A DNA stretch of 64,000 bases from Enterococcus caccae ATCC BAA-1240 (GCF_000407145.1 NZ_KE136472.1:1035658-1099657), one strand, 5' to 3'; positions 19,243 to 28,763 are shown, counted from the stretch's first letter. A program made the numbers and translations. The notes: generated from the sequence alone by a model not told the origin.

Positions 19243-20553
19243 CTACTTCCGTCTTCTTGGGATAATTTTGATTGGTGTCCCTTCAAATGTAAAGGCCTTA
19301 CGAATTTGATTTTCTAAAAATCGAGCATATGAAAAATGCATCAATTCTTCTTCATTCACAAAAATAACAAATGTCGGCGGCTTGATCGCTACTTGAGTCC
19401 CATAAAAAACTTTCAAACGCTTGCCTTTATCTGTTGGCGTTGGATTGATTGCAATGGCATCCATAACAACATCATTCAACAAAGCAGACGGGATTCGTAG
19501 GTTTTGGTTCATACTGACCAATTCAATCAACTCAGGTAACTTATTTAAACGCTGTTTTGTTAATGCAGACACAAAAATAATTGGCGCATAATCTAGATAA
19601 CGAAACTCTTCTCGAATCTCTTCTTCAAAATCACGCATCGTATTTGTTTCTTTTTCAATCGTATCCCATTTATTGACAACGATAATAATTCCTCGACCTG
19701 CTTCATGCGCATAGCCAGCGACTTTCTTATCTTGTTCACGAATACCTTCTTCTGCATTTAACACCATCAAAACAATGTCTGATCGTTCAATCGCACGCAT
19801 CGCACGCATCACACTGTATTTTTCAGTTGATTCATAGACTTTTCCTCGTTTACGCATACCAGCAGTATCGATCATCAAGAATTTTTGACCATCTTCAGAT
19901 TCAAAATGCGTATCAATTGCATCACGTGTCGTTCCTTCGATTTCTGAAACAATCACACGATCTTCCCCAAGAATTGCGTTGATCAATGACGATTTCCCAA
20001 CATTTGGACGCCCAATCAAACTAAATTTGATTGTATCTTCATCCTCTTCTTCGATTTCAGTAGAGAAATGTTTGACTGCTTCATCTAATACATCTCCGAT
20101 TCCTAGTCCATGACTTCCTGAAATTGGAAATGGATCTCCTAATCCTAAAGAATAAAACTCATAAATTTCATTTCTCATTTCCGGATTATCTACTTTATTT
20201 ACAGCTAAAATCACTGGCTTATTACTACGGTATAAAATTTTCGCTACTAATTCATCTGCATCTGTAACACCTTCTCTACCACTCGCTACAAAAACAATCA
20301 CATCTGCTTCTTCGATCGCAATTTCAGCTTGATGCTTGATTTGATCCATGAACGGTTCGTCACTTAGATCGATACCACCTGTATCAATAATACTAAATTC
20401 TCGTCCCAACCATTCTCCAGTAGCATAAATACGGTCTCTAGTCACACCTGGTGTATCTTCTACAATAGAGATTCTTTCACCAGCTATACGGTTAAAAATC
20501 GTCGATTTCCCTACATTTGGGCGCCCGACAATTGCAATTGTTGGATTTGCCAT
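19243..20553 (-). CDS. der: Ribosome biogenesis GTPase Der
   Basis: A 436-aa GTPase needed for 50S ribosome assembly. It has two tandem G domains: the first with GRPNVGKST (residues 8-16), DTPGVTRD and NKVD; the second with GRPNVGKSS near residue 182, DTAG and NKWD. The C-terminal KH-like domain (about 355-436) ends in the basic tail IKIIPRRRK. No residue looks altered. The start has GAGGTAATTTGA-type spacing. It lies between hup and the aldehyde dehydrogenase gene, all on the minus strand; in related species rpsA lies upstream of der, whereas here two genes have come between. Confidence 0.96.
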   Translation of the reverse strand: MANPTIAIVGRPNVGKSTIFNRIAGERISIVEDTPGVTRDRIYATGEWLGREFSIIDTGGIDLSDEPFMDQIKHQAEIAIEEADVIVFVASGREGVTDADELVAKILYRSNKPVILAVNKVDNPEMRNEIYEFYSLGLGDPFPISGSHGLGIGDVLDEAVKHFSTEIEEEDEDTIKFSLIGRPNVGKSSLINAILGEDRVIVSEIEGTTRDAIDTHFESEDGQKFLMIDTAGMRKRGKVYESTEKYSVMRAMRAIERSDIVLMVLNAEEGIREQDKKVAGYAHEAGRGIIIVVNKWDTIEKETNTMRDFEEEIREEFRYLDYAPIIFVSALTKQRLNKLPELIELVSMNQNLRIPSALLNDVVMDAIAINPTPTDKGKRLKVFYGTQVAIKPPTFVIFVNEEELMHFSYARFLENQIRKAFTFEGTPIKIIPRRRK

Positions 20554-20651
20554 TCAAATTACCTCCTTGACAAGTTTTCAATCTTTACTAGTTTACCTAA
20601 AGCTTGTCTAAGATGCAAGAAAAACTAGTGAATTAAGTAAATTAAAGCGCC

Positions 20652-20706
20652 AAAAAAAATCCTGTCATTGTCACTTAACAAATTTGACAATGACAAGATT
20701 TTTTAA
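20652..20706. terminator. Terminator after the aldehyde dehydrogenase gene
   Basis: AAAATCCTGTCATTGTCA and TGACAATGACAAGATTTT form a long stem with one mismatched position, with A/T runs on both sides, so it can act on both strands. The relevant transcript is the minus-strand gene ending at 20718. Confidence 0.85.
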
Positions 20707-20717
20707 TTTAAATCATT

Positions 20718-22055
20718 TTATTCAACACCATACGCAATTCGTTTCACATTCATTAAATGATACGCTGTTACATTATCAGTTGTACTGCTTCCGCCCATTG
20801 CACCGCAACCTAATGTCATTGACGGCGCTAGTTTTGTTGTTGCACCAATTGCACCTAAAGCACCTAAAGTATTGACTAAAATACGTGAAGCTCTCATTTC
20901 TAAGCCATAGGTTTCGGCATTAGCATCTGTTGTTGTATGGATCACTGCAGTGTGACCTGTTCCTTCATTAGCAAGTAAGGCTTTGCAAGTTTGTACGCCT
21001 GCTTCAAAAGAGTCAACTGTAAATAACCCTAAGATTGGTGTTAATTTTTCTCTAGAGTATGGATTATGATGGCCGATCTCAGTCTGTTCTGAAATCAAAA
21101 TAGAAGTTTCTTCGGGTACAGAAATCCCAACTAATTTGGCAACATCTGCTGCACTTTTCCCAACAATATCTGGATTTAATGTTCCCGTCTCTCTTAAAAT
21201 ATATTGGCTGACTTTTGCCGATTCTTCTTCGTCCATAAAGTAGGCTTTCTTCGCTTTCAATTGCTCGATAACTGCTTCTTTTACAGATCGATCCACTACA
21301 AGTGCTTGCTCTGAGGCACAAATAATACCATTATCAAATGTTTTACTGCTGACTACACAATCAATCGCATGCACAATATCAGCTGTTGCATCGATCAATA
21401 CAGGGACATTTCCAGGTCCTACTCCGATTGCTGGATTTCCAGAACTGTAGGCTGCTTGCACCATTGCTTTACCACCTGTAGCAAGAATCAACGAAATATC
21501 CTCATGCTTCATTAACGCACTTGTTGCATCTAATGTAGGTTCATGAATCACCTGAACTAACCCTGCTGGCGCTCCCGCTTCAACTGCAGCTTTCTCAATG
21601 ATGTCAGCTGCCATCAAAATAGATTTTAATGCTTTAGGATGTGGAGAAAAAACAATGGCATTTCTAGTTTTTAATGCAATCAAAGCCTTAAAAATAACTG
21701 TAGCTGTTGGATTTGTGGATGGAATCAGCCCTGCTACAACACCTAAAGGAATTCCAATTTCTATGATCTTATCTTCTTTACGACGATTGATTATGCCCAC
21801 AGTCTTTAAGTCTTTAATACTTTCATAAACTTGTTCACTTGCAAAAGTATTTTTGATGATTTTATCAGATACTTTTCCAAAACCAGTTTCCTCATGTGCT
21901 GAAAGTGCTAGTTCCTCAGCATTATCAAGTGTTTTTTGGTAAACATTTTTCACAATCAAGTCTACTTGTTCTTGTGTATAGTTTTCATATTTCGCTTGTG
22001 CTTTCTTTGCTGTGTCAACTAGTGTTTCAATTTCTTTTACTTTTAATTCAGTCAT
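20718..22055 (-). CDS. CoA-acylating acetaldehyde dehydrogenase (stand-alone)
   Basis: A 445-aa aldehyde dehydrogenase corresponding to the N-terminal half of AdhE, without the iron alcohol dehydrogenase half. It interconverts acetyl-CoA and acetaldehyde with NAD(H). Visible motifs are IPSTNPTATVIFKALIALKT near residue 110, the cofactor loop LATGGKAMVQAAYSSG near 190, and the catalytic Cys in SSKTFDNGIICASEQ near 240. AGAGGAG is correctly spaced for the ATG at 22055; the GTG three codons earlier is too close. A cre-like site lies about 45 bases upstream, and a divergent response regulator gene follows, so expression is probably controlled by carbon source (inference). Confidence 0.85.
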   Translation of the reverse strand: MTELKVKEIETLVDTAKKAQAKYENYTQEQVDLIVKNVYQKTLDNAEELALSAHEETGFGKVSDKIIKNTFASEQVYESIKDLKTVGIINRRKEDKIIEIGIPLGVVAGLIPSTNPTATVIFKALIALKTRNAIVFSPHPKALKSILMAADIIEKAAVEAGAPAGLVQVIHEPTLDATSALMKHEDISLILATGGKAMVQAAYSSGNPAIGVGPGNVPVLIDATADIVHAIDCVVSSKTFDNGIICASEQALVVDRSVKEAVIEQLKAKKAYFMDEEESAKVSQYILRETGTLNPDIVGKSAADVAKLVGISVPEETSILISEQTEIGHHNPYSREKLTPILGLFTVDSFEAGVQTCKALLANEGTGHTAVIHTTTDANAETYGLEMRASRILVNTLGALGAIGATTKLAPSMTLGCGAMGGSSTTDNVTAYHLMNVKRIAYGVE

Positions 22056-22099
22056 TTTGAACACTCCTCTATTTTTTGTGGCTTATCCTCCACTAATGA

Positions 22100-22115
22100 T
22101 TTAAACGCTTACAAA
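22100..22115 (-). promoter_or_regulatory. cre-like site (CcpA operator)
   Basis: On the minus strand the sequence TTGTAAGCGTTTAAAT matches the catabolite-response consensus WTGNAANCGNWNNCW except at one position. It lies 45-60 bases before the aldehyde dehydrogenase start, where a repressor would block transcription. Confidence 0.6.
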
Positions 22116-22311
22116 CTTATTTTAATCTATTTAAGGCAATTTGTTAGGGAATAATTTAAGAAGATTATGGACAAAATTTACCTATTCGCGAATTTTTTTC
22201 ACAAACAATAGCACTTGAAAGCTGAATTTATTCAAGGTATTATAGAATTAGCAAAAGATATTTCACAAACAAAAAGGACTATTATCTCATCGAAGAAAAG
22301 AGGGTTTACTT

Positions 22312-23088
22312 ATGTGTCGATTATTGATTGTCAGTAATGATCTAAAAGAGCAACAAACTCTTCAACGATTTATCAATGATTCATTTATGAATATAAAGGT
22401 TTTACCTCCTGCTGAAACAGAAGTGGAAGCATTGGCTATCACTGAAAAACTATTACCAGAAATTCTTTTGATTGCGATTGACCATTTAGATGTTGATGGT
22501 TTTATTGTAAAACGTAAAATAGTTCAACAGTTACCCAATATCAAAGTGATTATTTTAACAAAACGAGATAACTTTCAAAGTATTCATCAAGCATTGCGAT
22601 GTGGTGTGATTGATTATTTGATAACTCCAGTAGATTTTAATGAGTTAAAATTCGCTATCGATCGTTGTGTGAAGGCGCTAAATCAGGTCTCTTTAATGGA
22701 TGTATTAAATAATAAGCCTACTGTTCTCGCAAAAGAGCAAATTAATACAATTTTGGATTATATTCATGAGCATTACAATGAGGAAATAAACTTGACTACT
22801 TTAGCCGATATCATGCATTTAAATCGTCATTATGTTAGCCGCTTTTTTAAAGAAGCTGTTGGCATGAACTTCATTGATTACCTCACTGCTTACCGGATTG
22901 AAAAATCTAAGCAATTATTGATGAAAACAGAAGAACCAATTACAGAAATTTCTGGAACAGTGGGCTATATCGACGCTACTTACTTTAGTAAATTATTTAA
23001 AAGAAAAGTAGGACAATCTCCTCACCAATTTCGCAAACAATATCGAGGGGAACATATTCCTGCAGATTTACGCATAATCTATAATTAA
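22312..23088 (+). CDS. AraC-type response regulator with degenerate receiver domain
   Basis: A 258-aa regulator. The N-terminal 120 residues have the fold pattern of a receiver domain, but the switch residues are changed: the acidic pair after strand 1 is S8-N9 (then D10), the phosphoacceptor position is A55 within LLIAIDHLDVDG, and the Lys before the conserved Pro is Thr (LITPVDF). The C-terminal 100 residues are an AraC HTH pair (NLTTLADIMHLNRHYVSRFF and PITEISGTVGYIDATYFSKL). No histidine kinase is nearby. It diverges from the aldehyde dehydrogenase gene with a 256-base gap and probably regulates it, perhaps without phosphorylation (inference). GAGGG precedes the ATG at a spacing of 8. Confidence 0.85.
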   Translation: MCRLLIVSNDLKEQQTLQRFINDSFMNIKVLPPAETEVEALAITEKLLPEILLIAIDHLDVDGFIVKRKIVQQLPNIKVIILTKRDNFQSIHQALRCGVIDYLITPVDFNELKFAIDRCVKALNQVSLMDVLNNKPTVLAKEQINTILDYIHEHYNEEINLTTLADIMHLNRHYVSRFFKEAVGMNFIDYLTAYRIEKSKQLLMKTEEPITEISGTVGYIDATYFSKLFKRKVGQSPHQFRKQYRGEHIPADLRIIYN

Positions 23089-23096
23089 CACTATAA

Positions 23097-23141
23097 TAAA
23101 AGCCTCACCAACTAAAATTGTATAGTTGGTGAGGCTTTTAT
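23097..23141 (+). terminator. Terminator of the response regulator gene
   Basis: AAAAGCCTCACCAACTA and TAGTTGGTGAGGCTTTT form a perfect 17-bp stem around an 8-base loop. Confidence 0.92.
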
Positions 23142-23154
23142 TCCTTGAATTGAA

Positions 23155-23184
23155 AAAGAGCGAAGGAATCCCTTCGCTCTGATT
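23155..23184 (-). terminator. Terminator of rpsA
   Basis: On the minus strand AGAGCGAAGG and CCTTCGCTCT pair around GATT and are followed by TTTTTC. Confidence 0.88.
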
Positions 23185-23197
23185 ATCTTTATTATGA

Positions 23198-24409
23198 TTA
23201 TTCTGAATCAGAATCTTGTGATTTTAACGCATCACCTAGAATATCTCCCATTGTGAAACCAGTATTTTCTTCTGGCAACTCATACTCTTGAACCTCTTTA
23301 GGTTCTTCTTGAGATTCAGGTTTAGCTTCTAACGCCTTGATGCTCAATGCAATACGGTGTTCTTCTGGATTAACTTCCAATACTTTCACTTGAATCGCAT
23401 CGCCTTCTTGTAATACTTCATGAGGCGTTGCGATATGTTTATGCGAAATTTGAGAAATGTGAACTAGTCCCTCAACACCAGGGAATACTTCAACGAAAGC
23501 ACCAAAACTTGTCAATCGCTTGACTGTTCCATCTAAGATAGCTCCAACTGCTGCCTTGTTTTCAATATCTTCCCAAGGTCCAGCTAACGTGTCTTTAATA
23601 GATAAAGACACACGTTCTTCATCTGGATTGATTGAAAGAATCTTAACTTTAACATCATCACCAACAGTTAATACATCACTTGGTTTGCCTACATGTTGAT
23701 GCGCAATTTCGGAAACATGGACTAATCCATCGATACCACCCAAATCAATAAACGCACCAAAATCAGTTAAACGTGCAACTTTACCTTCAACGATATCTCC
23801 ATCATGAAGTGTCACTAAAATATCTTTCTTTTTAGAATCTTTCTCAGCTGCAACAACAGCTTTATGAGATAAAATCAAGCGATTTTCTGAAGGCTCGATT
23901 TCAATGATTTTAAACGTCAATGTCTGACCTTTATATTCTGAAAAATCAGCAACAAAATGATCTTCTACCATTGATGCAGGAACAAAGCCACGGACACCCA
24001 CATCAACAACTAACCCACCCTTTACAACATTTGTAACTGGTGCTTCGATAATTTTACCTGCTTTAAAATCTTCTTCGATCTCTTCCCAAACTTTTTTAGC
24101 ATCTAAACGACGTTTTGAAAGCAAATAGCTACCATTTTCCTTATCTTTGCCGATTGAAGTGATGACAACTAAATCTAAAATGTCCCCCACTTTTACTAAT
24201 TCATTGATATCTTCTACTTGTGTTGTAGATAATTCTTTTGCTGGTACTACGCCTTCCACGCCTGCACCTTCGATACCAACAACGACTTGTTTGTCCTCGA
24301 CTGCAAGCACTTCACCTTTGACGATGTCTCCAACGCTTACTTCTTGGACACTGTTCATTGCATCTTCCATTGTTTCATTGCTGATTTCCACTTTTTTGTC
24401 TTCTGTCAT
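23198..24409 (-). CDS. rpsA: 30S ribosomal protein S1 homologue (four S1 domains)
   Basis: A 403-aa RNA-binding protein with four S1 domains, at about residues 24-95, 110-175, 196-264 and 281-350. The third and fourth are nearly canonical (TDFGAFIDLGGIDGLVHVSE; TSFGAFVEVFPGVEGLVHIS). The protein is followed by an acidic tail rich in Glu. Firmicute S1 homologues are shorter than the six-domain enteric protein, as here, and their role in translation initiation is less strict. The start is supported by AGGAGGATAT. cmk lies upstream on the same strand, a common pairing, but a terminator (24552-24594) separates them here. Confidence 0.93.
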   Translation of the reverse strand: MTEDKKVEISNETMEDAMNSVQEVSVGDIVKGEVLAVEDKQVVVGIEGAGVEGVVPAKELSTTQVEDINELVKVGDILDLVVITSIGKDKENGSYLLSKRRLDAKKVWEEIEEDFKAGKIIEAPVTNVVKGGLVVDVGVRGFVPASMVEDHFVADFSEYKGQTLTFKIIEIEPSENRLILSHKAVVAAEKDSKKKDILVTLHDGDIVEGKVARLTDFGAFIDLGGIDGLVHVSEIAHQHVGKPSDVLTVGDDVKVKILSINPDEERVSLSIKDTLAGPWEDIENKAAVGAILDGTVKRLTSFGAFVEVFPGVEGLVHISQISHKHIATPHEVLQEGDAIQVKVLEVNPEEHRIALSIKALEAKPESQEEPKEVQEYELPEENTGFTMGDILGDALKSQDSDSE

Positions 24410-24551
24410 GAATATATCCTCCTATGCCACCAAAAAATTCGTAAAAAACTGACCTACTCCTTTAATAGTACGGGATTTTACTAAAAAAATAAAGCGATTT
24501 CTCTCATTTTCTTTTTTTTATTTGAGAGAAGAAGATATTTTCTTGCTTTAA

Positions 24552-24594
24552 GACAAAGAAAGTATCACTTTTACGCAGTGATACTTTCTAAACA
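24552..24594 (-). terminator. Terminator of cmk
   Basis: AGAAAGTATCACT and AGTGATACTTTCT form a perfect 13-bp stem around a 7-base loop, followed by TTTGTCTT on the minus strand. Confidence 0.82.
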
Positions 24595-24621
24595 AACGAT
24601 TTGGATGAACAACAACAAAGC

Positions 24622-25290
24622 TTAAACTTCAGTTGAAATAACTGCTTCAATTGCAGTAACTACCTCTTCAATGTTCATTCCAGTAGTGTCGATTTTCACA
24701 GCATCTACCGCTTGTTTTAAAGGAGAGACTTCTCTAGTAGAATCAAGAAAATCGCGGTGTTCGATTTCTTTTTTTAATGTCTCAAAATCCGTTTTGATTC
24801 CTTTTTCCTGATTTTCCTTAAAGCGTCTCTCCGCCCGTTCTGTCACACTTGCCACTAAGAAAATCTTAACTTCCGCATCAGGTAATACGGCAGTTCCAAT
24901 ATCACGACCATCCATCACCACACCACCTGTGCGGCCAATCGCTTGCTGAAGTTCTACCATTTTTTCACGAACAGCTCCATGCTTTGCCACAATCGAAACA
25001 GCATTCGTTACATCTGGTTGTCTGATTGCTTCCGTCACTTCGATTTGGTCAATAAATACTAATTGTTCCTTTTCTGTCTGTTTAAATGATATCGTATGTT
25101 CCAAGCATAGCTTGCTCAACGCTTTTTCATCTTCAAAATCAATATTTTTTTTAATGGCTAAATAGGTCAAAGCGCGATACATGGCTCCTGTATCACAGTA
25201 AATATAATTTAATTTTTTAGCTAAAATCTTCGCAACTGTACTTTTGCCAGAAGAGGCTGGCCCATCGATGGCAATACTGATTTTTTTCAT
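24622..25290 (-). CDS. cmk: Cytidylate kinase
   Basis: Phosphorylates CMP and dCMP. The P-loop GPASSGKST is at residues 9-17, the acceptor-binding [11 protein letters not shown] near 33, and the [13 protein letters not shown] motif near 155. The 222-aa length matches Gram-positive Cmk. AGGAGTTCGTT precedes the ATG. It lies between a LysM protein gene and rpsA, all minus strand. The 122-base upstream gap is filled by two adjacent hairpins, one probably the terminator of the LysM gene, so its own promoter must be close to or within them. Confidence 0.95.
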   Translation of the reverse strand: MKKISIAIDGPASSGKSTVAKILAKKLNYIYCDTGAMYRALTYLAIKKNIDFEDEKALSKLCLEHTISFKQTEKEQLVFIDQIEVTEAIRQPDVTNAVSIVAKHGAVREKMVELQQAIGRTGGVVMDGRDIGTAVLPDAEVKIFLVASVTERAERRFKENQEKGIKTDFETLKKEIEHRDFLDSTREVSPLKQAVDAVKIDTTGMNIEEVVTAIEAVISTEV

Positions 25291-25314
25291 AACGAACTCC
25301 TTTGTTTATCACAT

Positions 25315-25362
25315 AGTAAAAGAGTCTGTACAAAACATTCGTTGTTTTGTTTCAGACCCTTA
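25315..25362 (-). terminator. Terminator after the LysM gene
   Basis: On the minus strand GGGTCTG-AACAAAAC and GTTTTGT-CAGACTC pair around AACGAAT and are followed by TTTT. It lies inside the short gap before cmk. Confidence 0.7.
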
Positions 25363-25417
25363 ATAACGAGGGATCGCAATTGTATCAACAATTGCTGTTC
25401 TCTCGATTCTTGTTATT
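25362..25417 (-). other. Hairpin overlapping the LysM gene stop
   Basis: AATAAC, GAG and GCAATTG on one arm match CAATTGC, CTC and GTTATT on the other, leaving internal loops and a six-base apical loop. It directly precedes the terminator hairpin; function unknown. Confidence 0.45.
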
Positions 25418-25961
25418 TGACACGTAACGATTGACCAGGCTGTAACATAGAATTCAAAGTCAAGCCATTCAATTGTAGTAATTCGTCTGTCGTTATACCG
25501 TTTCTCGCTGCCACTTGGTTTGGTCCTTCTCCATTTAGCACTTCCGTATAAACAGCAGCTTGCTCTGATGCTTCACTTGTTGGAGTCGTCTCTGCACTGC
25601 TTTGTCCATCAGTCGCAACTTCTGAAGAAGATGCTGGCTGTTCTTGCGAAGCCTCAGTATTAGAAGATGACGGTTGTGTCGAACTATTTTTAGTTGAGGA
25701 TTGAACCACCACAGATGATGAAGGTTGACTAGCATTTTTATTATCATTTGGTTTATCTCTCATCACATAGAGATAGGTTCCTACTGGTAAAGAAATAATC
25801 AATAGTAACAGAATTACTAAGATGGTTAGAAAGACCGTATTGCCCTTTTTTTGTTGTCTTTTTTCTGAGCGGGAGCCTCCAGTATTTTTATCAGTTTCAT
25901 AAATTGATTGCTCCCAAGGTTCACGTGCACCTGATGGTTTTTTCTTATCTTTTTTACTCAC
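25413..25961 (-). CDS. Membrane-anchored LysM domain protein
   Basis: A 182-aa protein with a basic cytoplasmic N-terminus (about 40 residues), one membrane segment (VFLTILVILLLLIISLPVGT, about 43-62), a long Ser/Thr/Gln/Glu-rich linker (about 75-135) and one C-terminal LysM domain (about 137-182, QVAARNGITTDELLQLNGL). The orientation puts LysM outside, where it would bind peptidoglycan. This matches a small LysM family found next to recQ and cmk in enterococci. AGGAGGAACG precedes the ATG. It is 79 bases after recQ on the same strand. Confidence 0.85.
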   Translation of the reverse strand: MSKKDKKKPSGAREPWEQSIYETDKNTGGSRSEKRQQKKGNTVFLTILVILLLLIISLPVGTYLYVMRDKPNDNKNASQPSSSVVVQSSTKNSSTQPSSSNTEASQEQPASSSEVATDGQSSAETTPTSEASEQAAVYTEVLNGEGPNQVAARNGITTDELLQLNGLTLNSMLQPGQSLRVK

Positions 25962-26040
25962 GTATCGTTCCTCCTAAAATTCTCTCGTTTGCTATTATAC
26001 CACAGCTTTTTATCAACTGCAGTCTAAAAAAAGATTATTT

Positions 26041-27483
26041 TCATTCTTTAAATAATCTTATTAAAATATCCTCCCACTGTTCGGAGATTTCGTTTTCTTC
26101 TGGTGATTGTACTATTCGCGCTTTGTAATTGTCAAAGGATAAGCCACATTTGTCACAACAATTTTCTTGAATATTTCCATCGATTTTTTCTGAAAAATAC
26201 CGTTGAATGAACACACGTCGGCATTTTGCTTGCTTTATATAGTCTAACATAACAGTTAATTGTTGTTGACGTTCTTTCTCTTTTCTTAATAATCTTTGTT
26301 CAAGCTCATCGAGTGTATACTCTTTTTCTAAGTATCCTTGTAGCCATTTTTGCTGTATTTCATTTAATCCAGGTAATAACATTTCACGATCATCTATTTG
26401 ATAGGATGTTAACTCATTTAAAAGTGCTCGATCAAGCCGACTTTCTGACTGAAAATAATAGTGAACAGACTCGTCTCCTTTTTGATAAAGTAAAATCGCA
26501 ACACTTGCTTGACCATCTCGACCTGCTCGACCAATTTCTTGCACATAGTTTTCTAAGCTATCTGGACAATCATAATGAATAACAAAACGCACATCAGGCT
26601 TATCGATTCCCATACCAAAAGCATTCGTCGCGCATAAAACATCTAGTTGGTTGGCTACAAACTGTTGTTGTAATAAGCTACGTTCATTTGCAGTCAATCC
26701 GCCATGATAAAAAGCTGATTTCAAACTCGTTTCTTCTTTGATCAGACGATTGATTTTTTCAGCTGTTTTTCTGGTGGCACAATAAATAATTCCTTTACTT
26801 TTTAGCTGTATCAGATAAGAAATCAATGCCTCCTTCTTTTCTGTACATTGATTGACAATCAGGCCAATATTGGGACGATTTACTGAAAAAATCACTTCGG
26901 AAATCGCCTTTTTATGGGTGAATACTTGTTTGACGATTTCTTGTTTGACTGCCGGCGTTGCAGTAGCCGTCAAAGCTAACGTTAATGGATTTCCACATTC
27001 TACTTGAATCTTAGCCAGTTTAGTATATTCGGGTCTAAAGTCAACTCCCCATTGAGAAACGCAGTGTGCTTCGTCTACTACAAACAAAGCAATTTTTAAT
27101 GTAGCCATTTTTTTCCTAACTTCTTGTTGTGCTAAAGTCTCTGGACTGATCAAGATATACTTATAGTCGCTCAAATGATGTAGAACATATTGCTTTTCTG
27201 AAAAAGACAAGCTACTATTTAAGGCGATAACACTTGACTCACCTTTTTTTTGAAGCTGAATCACTTGATCTTCCATTAAAGAAAGTAAAGGTGAAACAAT
27301 GATCACTGTTCCTGCAAGTAGTTGTCCGACAAATTGATAACATAATGATTTACCTGTTCCTGTAGGTAGAACAGCTAAGGTATCTTGATTTTGTAACAGT
27401 TGCTCGATTACTTCTTTTTGCCCAGGTTTAAACGCATTAAACTTGAATTTTTTTTGTAATACATGCTCAAGATTGATTGTCAT
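26041..27483 (-). CDS. RecQ-family ATP-dependent DNA helicase (RecS type)
   Basis: A 480-aa superfamily 2 helicase. Motif I is LPTGTGKSLCYQ near residue 40, motif II DEAHCVSQWG near 138, motif III LALTATATP near 172, and motif VI QEIGRAGRDGQ near 316. The C-terminal part keeps a zinc-type cysteine cluster (CRRVFIQRYF and CCDKCGL, about 423-450) but no HRDC domain, so it is the short RecQ form like Bacillus RecS/YpbC. It overlaps the ypbB-like gene by 4 bases, the same order as Bacillus fer-ypbB-recS. It probably acts in DNA repair or replication restart. Confidence 0.9.
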   Translation of the reverse strand: MTINLEHVLQKKFKFNAFKPGQKEVIEQLLQNQDTLAVLPTGTGKSLCYQFVGQLLAGTVIIVSPLLSLMEDQVIQLQKKGESSVIALNSSLSFSEKQYVLHHLSDYKYILISPETLAQQEVRKKMATLKIALFVVDEAHCVSQWGVDFRPEYTKLAKIQVECGNPLTLALTATATPAVKQEIVKQVFTHKKAISEVIFSVNRPNIGLIVNQCTEKKEALISYLIQLKSKGIIYCATRKTAEKINRLIKEETSLKSAFYHGGLTANERSLLQQQFVANQLDVLCATNAFGMGIDKPDVRFVIHYDCPDSLENYVQEIGRAGRDGQASVAILLYQKGDESVHYYFQSESRLDRALLNELTSYQIDDREMLLPGLNEIQQKWLQGYLEKEYTLDELEQRLLRKEKERQQQLTVMLDYIKQAKCRRVFIQRYFSEKIDGNIQENCCDKCGLSFDNYKARIVQSPEENEISEQWEDILIRLFKE

Positions 27484-28511
27484 TGGCTAGCTTCTCTTTC
27501 TTGTCTAAGTTTTTGAATTTGATATAAGCGAAACTCAAAGTAGTCAAGTTCTGGGTTGATTTGTTTTAGTGTTCGATATGTCCATTCTTGATAAGGTTTC
27601 GAAATGTCAAATAGACACATTTGGGTCTTTTGAGATATAAAACGTTCAAACGGAAAGTCTTTTGTTAAGGCCAACTCCATAAGATGGTCTTTAATCGTAC
27701 TTACTTTAACGTTCCTTTGCAAAGCCAACGTTTCTATCGTAAGCTGTGTTTTTAGATAAAAACTCGTTTCCATCATACTTTTATTATCGTTTTGCGCGAC
27801 TAATTGCGTAATTAGCGACTTTAAAAAACGATCTTCTGGTATCGCTAAAATCGTATCTAATAAATGATGCAGCCGTTCTTTCTTGCTCAAAAAACGGTTA
27901 AACGAAGTATCTTGACTATCCATTAATTGAAACGAGGTCTTTCCAATTTTCTTATATCCTGAAAATTGTTGCGCAAAAAAATCTGCCTCTTCTTTAGGGA
28001 GCAGAGAAAATATCTCAGTCCATTCTTTTTTGACGGTTTCAATCAATCGAACTTTAGGCATCGATTGTATATACATTTTCACTCGTTTTTGATACAATGG
28101 CGATTGCTCAAGTGGAATATATTCCTTATGACTATACGATAAATTGGAGATGACCTGCACTGTAAATTGGAGTAAACGCCAAATCGTCTCGTCGGTTTTA
28201 CCAAATCGATAATTGTCGAGCCACCAAAACGAGCGACTATCACGCTTCACACTCTCTAAGCCATGAGTAGTGATTTGAACCTCTCCATCAGAAGTTTGAT
28301 GTAGTAATTTTTGTTCAATCAATTCATCTAAAATCGCATTAAATTGTTTTTCCGACAGCGCGGGAAATAACTGAAAGAAACGCAAGTTTTCATAAATAAA
28401 GCCATACAATAATACGGAACTTGTTCGCTTCCCCTTCAAAAGATGATATAAAGTGGATGTCCGTGCCTTGTATCCGTGCTGAAATAAAGCTAAAATGAAG
28501 GAAGGTTCCAT
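27480..28511 (-). CDS. YpbB-like helix-turn-helix protein
   Basis: A 343-aa soluble protein corresponding to Bacillus YpbB. The C-terminal region carries a helix-turn-helix related to the helicase HTH_40 domain (TIETLALQRNVKVSTIKDHL, about residues 265-284). It may partner the RecQ-type helicase with which it overlaps by 4 bases (inference from constant gene order). The reading frame extends to 28550, but GAGGTG 6 bases before the ATG at 28511 sets the start. It diverges from the ferredoxin gene with only 39 bases between the start codons, so the two promoters must overlap each other or the opposite genes. Confidence 0.8.
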   Translation of the reverse strand: MEPSFILALFQHGYKARTSTLYHLLKGKRTSSVLLYGFIYENLRFFQLFPALSEKQFNAILDELIEQKLLHQTSDGEVQITTHGLESVKRDSRSFWWLDNYRFGKTDETIWRLLQFTVQVISNLSYSHKEYIPLEQSPLYQKRVKMYIQSMPKVRLIETVKKEWTEIFSLLPKEEADFFAQQFSGYKKIGKTSFQLMDSQDTSFNRFLSKKERLHHLLDTILAIPEDRFLKSLITQLVAQNDNKSMMETSFYLKTQLTIETLALQRNVKVSTIKDHLMELALTKDFPFERFISQKTQMCLFDISKPYQEWTYRTLKQINPELDYFEFRLYQIQKLRQEREASQ

Positions 28512-28550
28512 ATTTTCACCTCTTTCAAAAACAGAATAGGATGTGCTCAT

Positions 28551-28763
28551 ATGTTATGTAAAATAATTCCTGAAAAATGCATTGCTTGTGGTCTATGCCA
28601 AGTTTATGCGCCAGAAATTTTTGATTATAATGATGATGGAATCGTCATTTTAAAAAATGATAGCAACGCCTATCAAGAATTTGTTCCCGATAATGAAAGG
28701 AACAATGCGTTAACAGCGTACCGTAAATGTCCAGTTCGTGCAATAGAGATCATAGAAAAATAA
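28551..28763 (+). CDS. fer: Ferredoxin, single [4Fe-4S] cluster
   Basis: A 70-aa electron carrier. The cluster ligands are C11, C14 and C17 in CIACGLC and the Cys of RKCPVRAI near the C-terminus; the typical motif APEIFDYNDDGI lies between. This is the mono-cluster Bacillus type ferredoxin. ATAGGATG precedes the ATG at about 7 bases. It faces away from ypbB-recQ, the order also seen in Bacillus. The partner enzyme is not visible in the window. Confidence 0.93.
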   Translation: MLCKIIPEKCIACGLCQVYAPEIFDYNDDGIVILKNDSNAYQEFVPDNERNNALTAYRKCPVRAIEIIEK

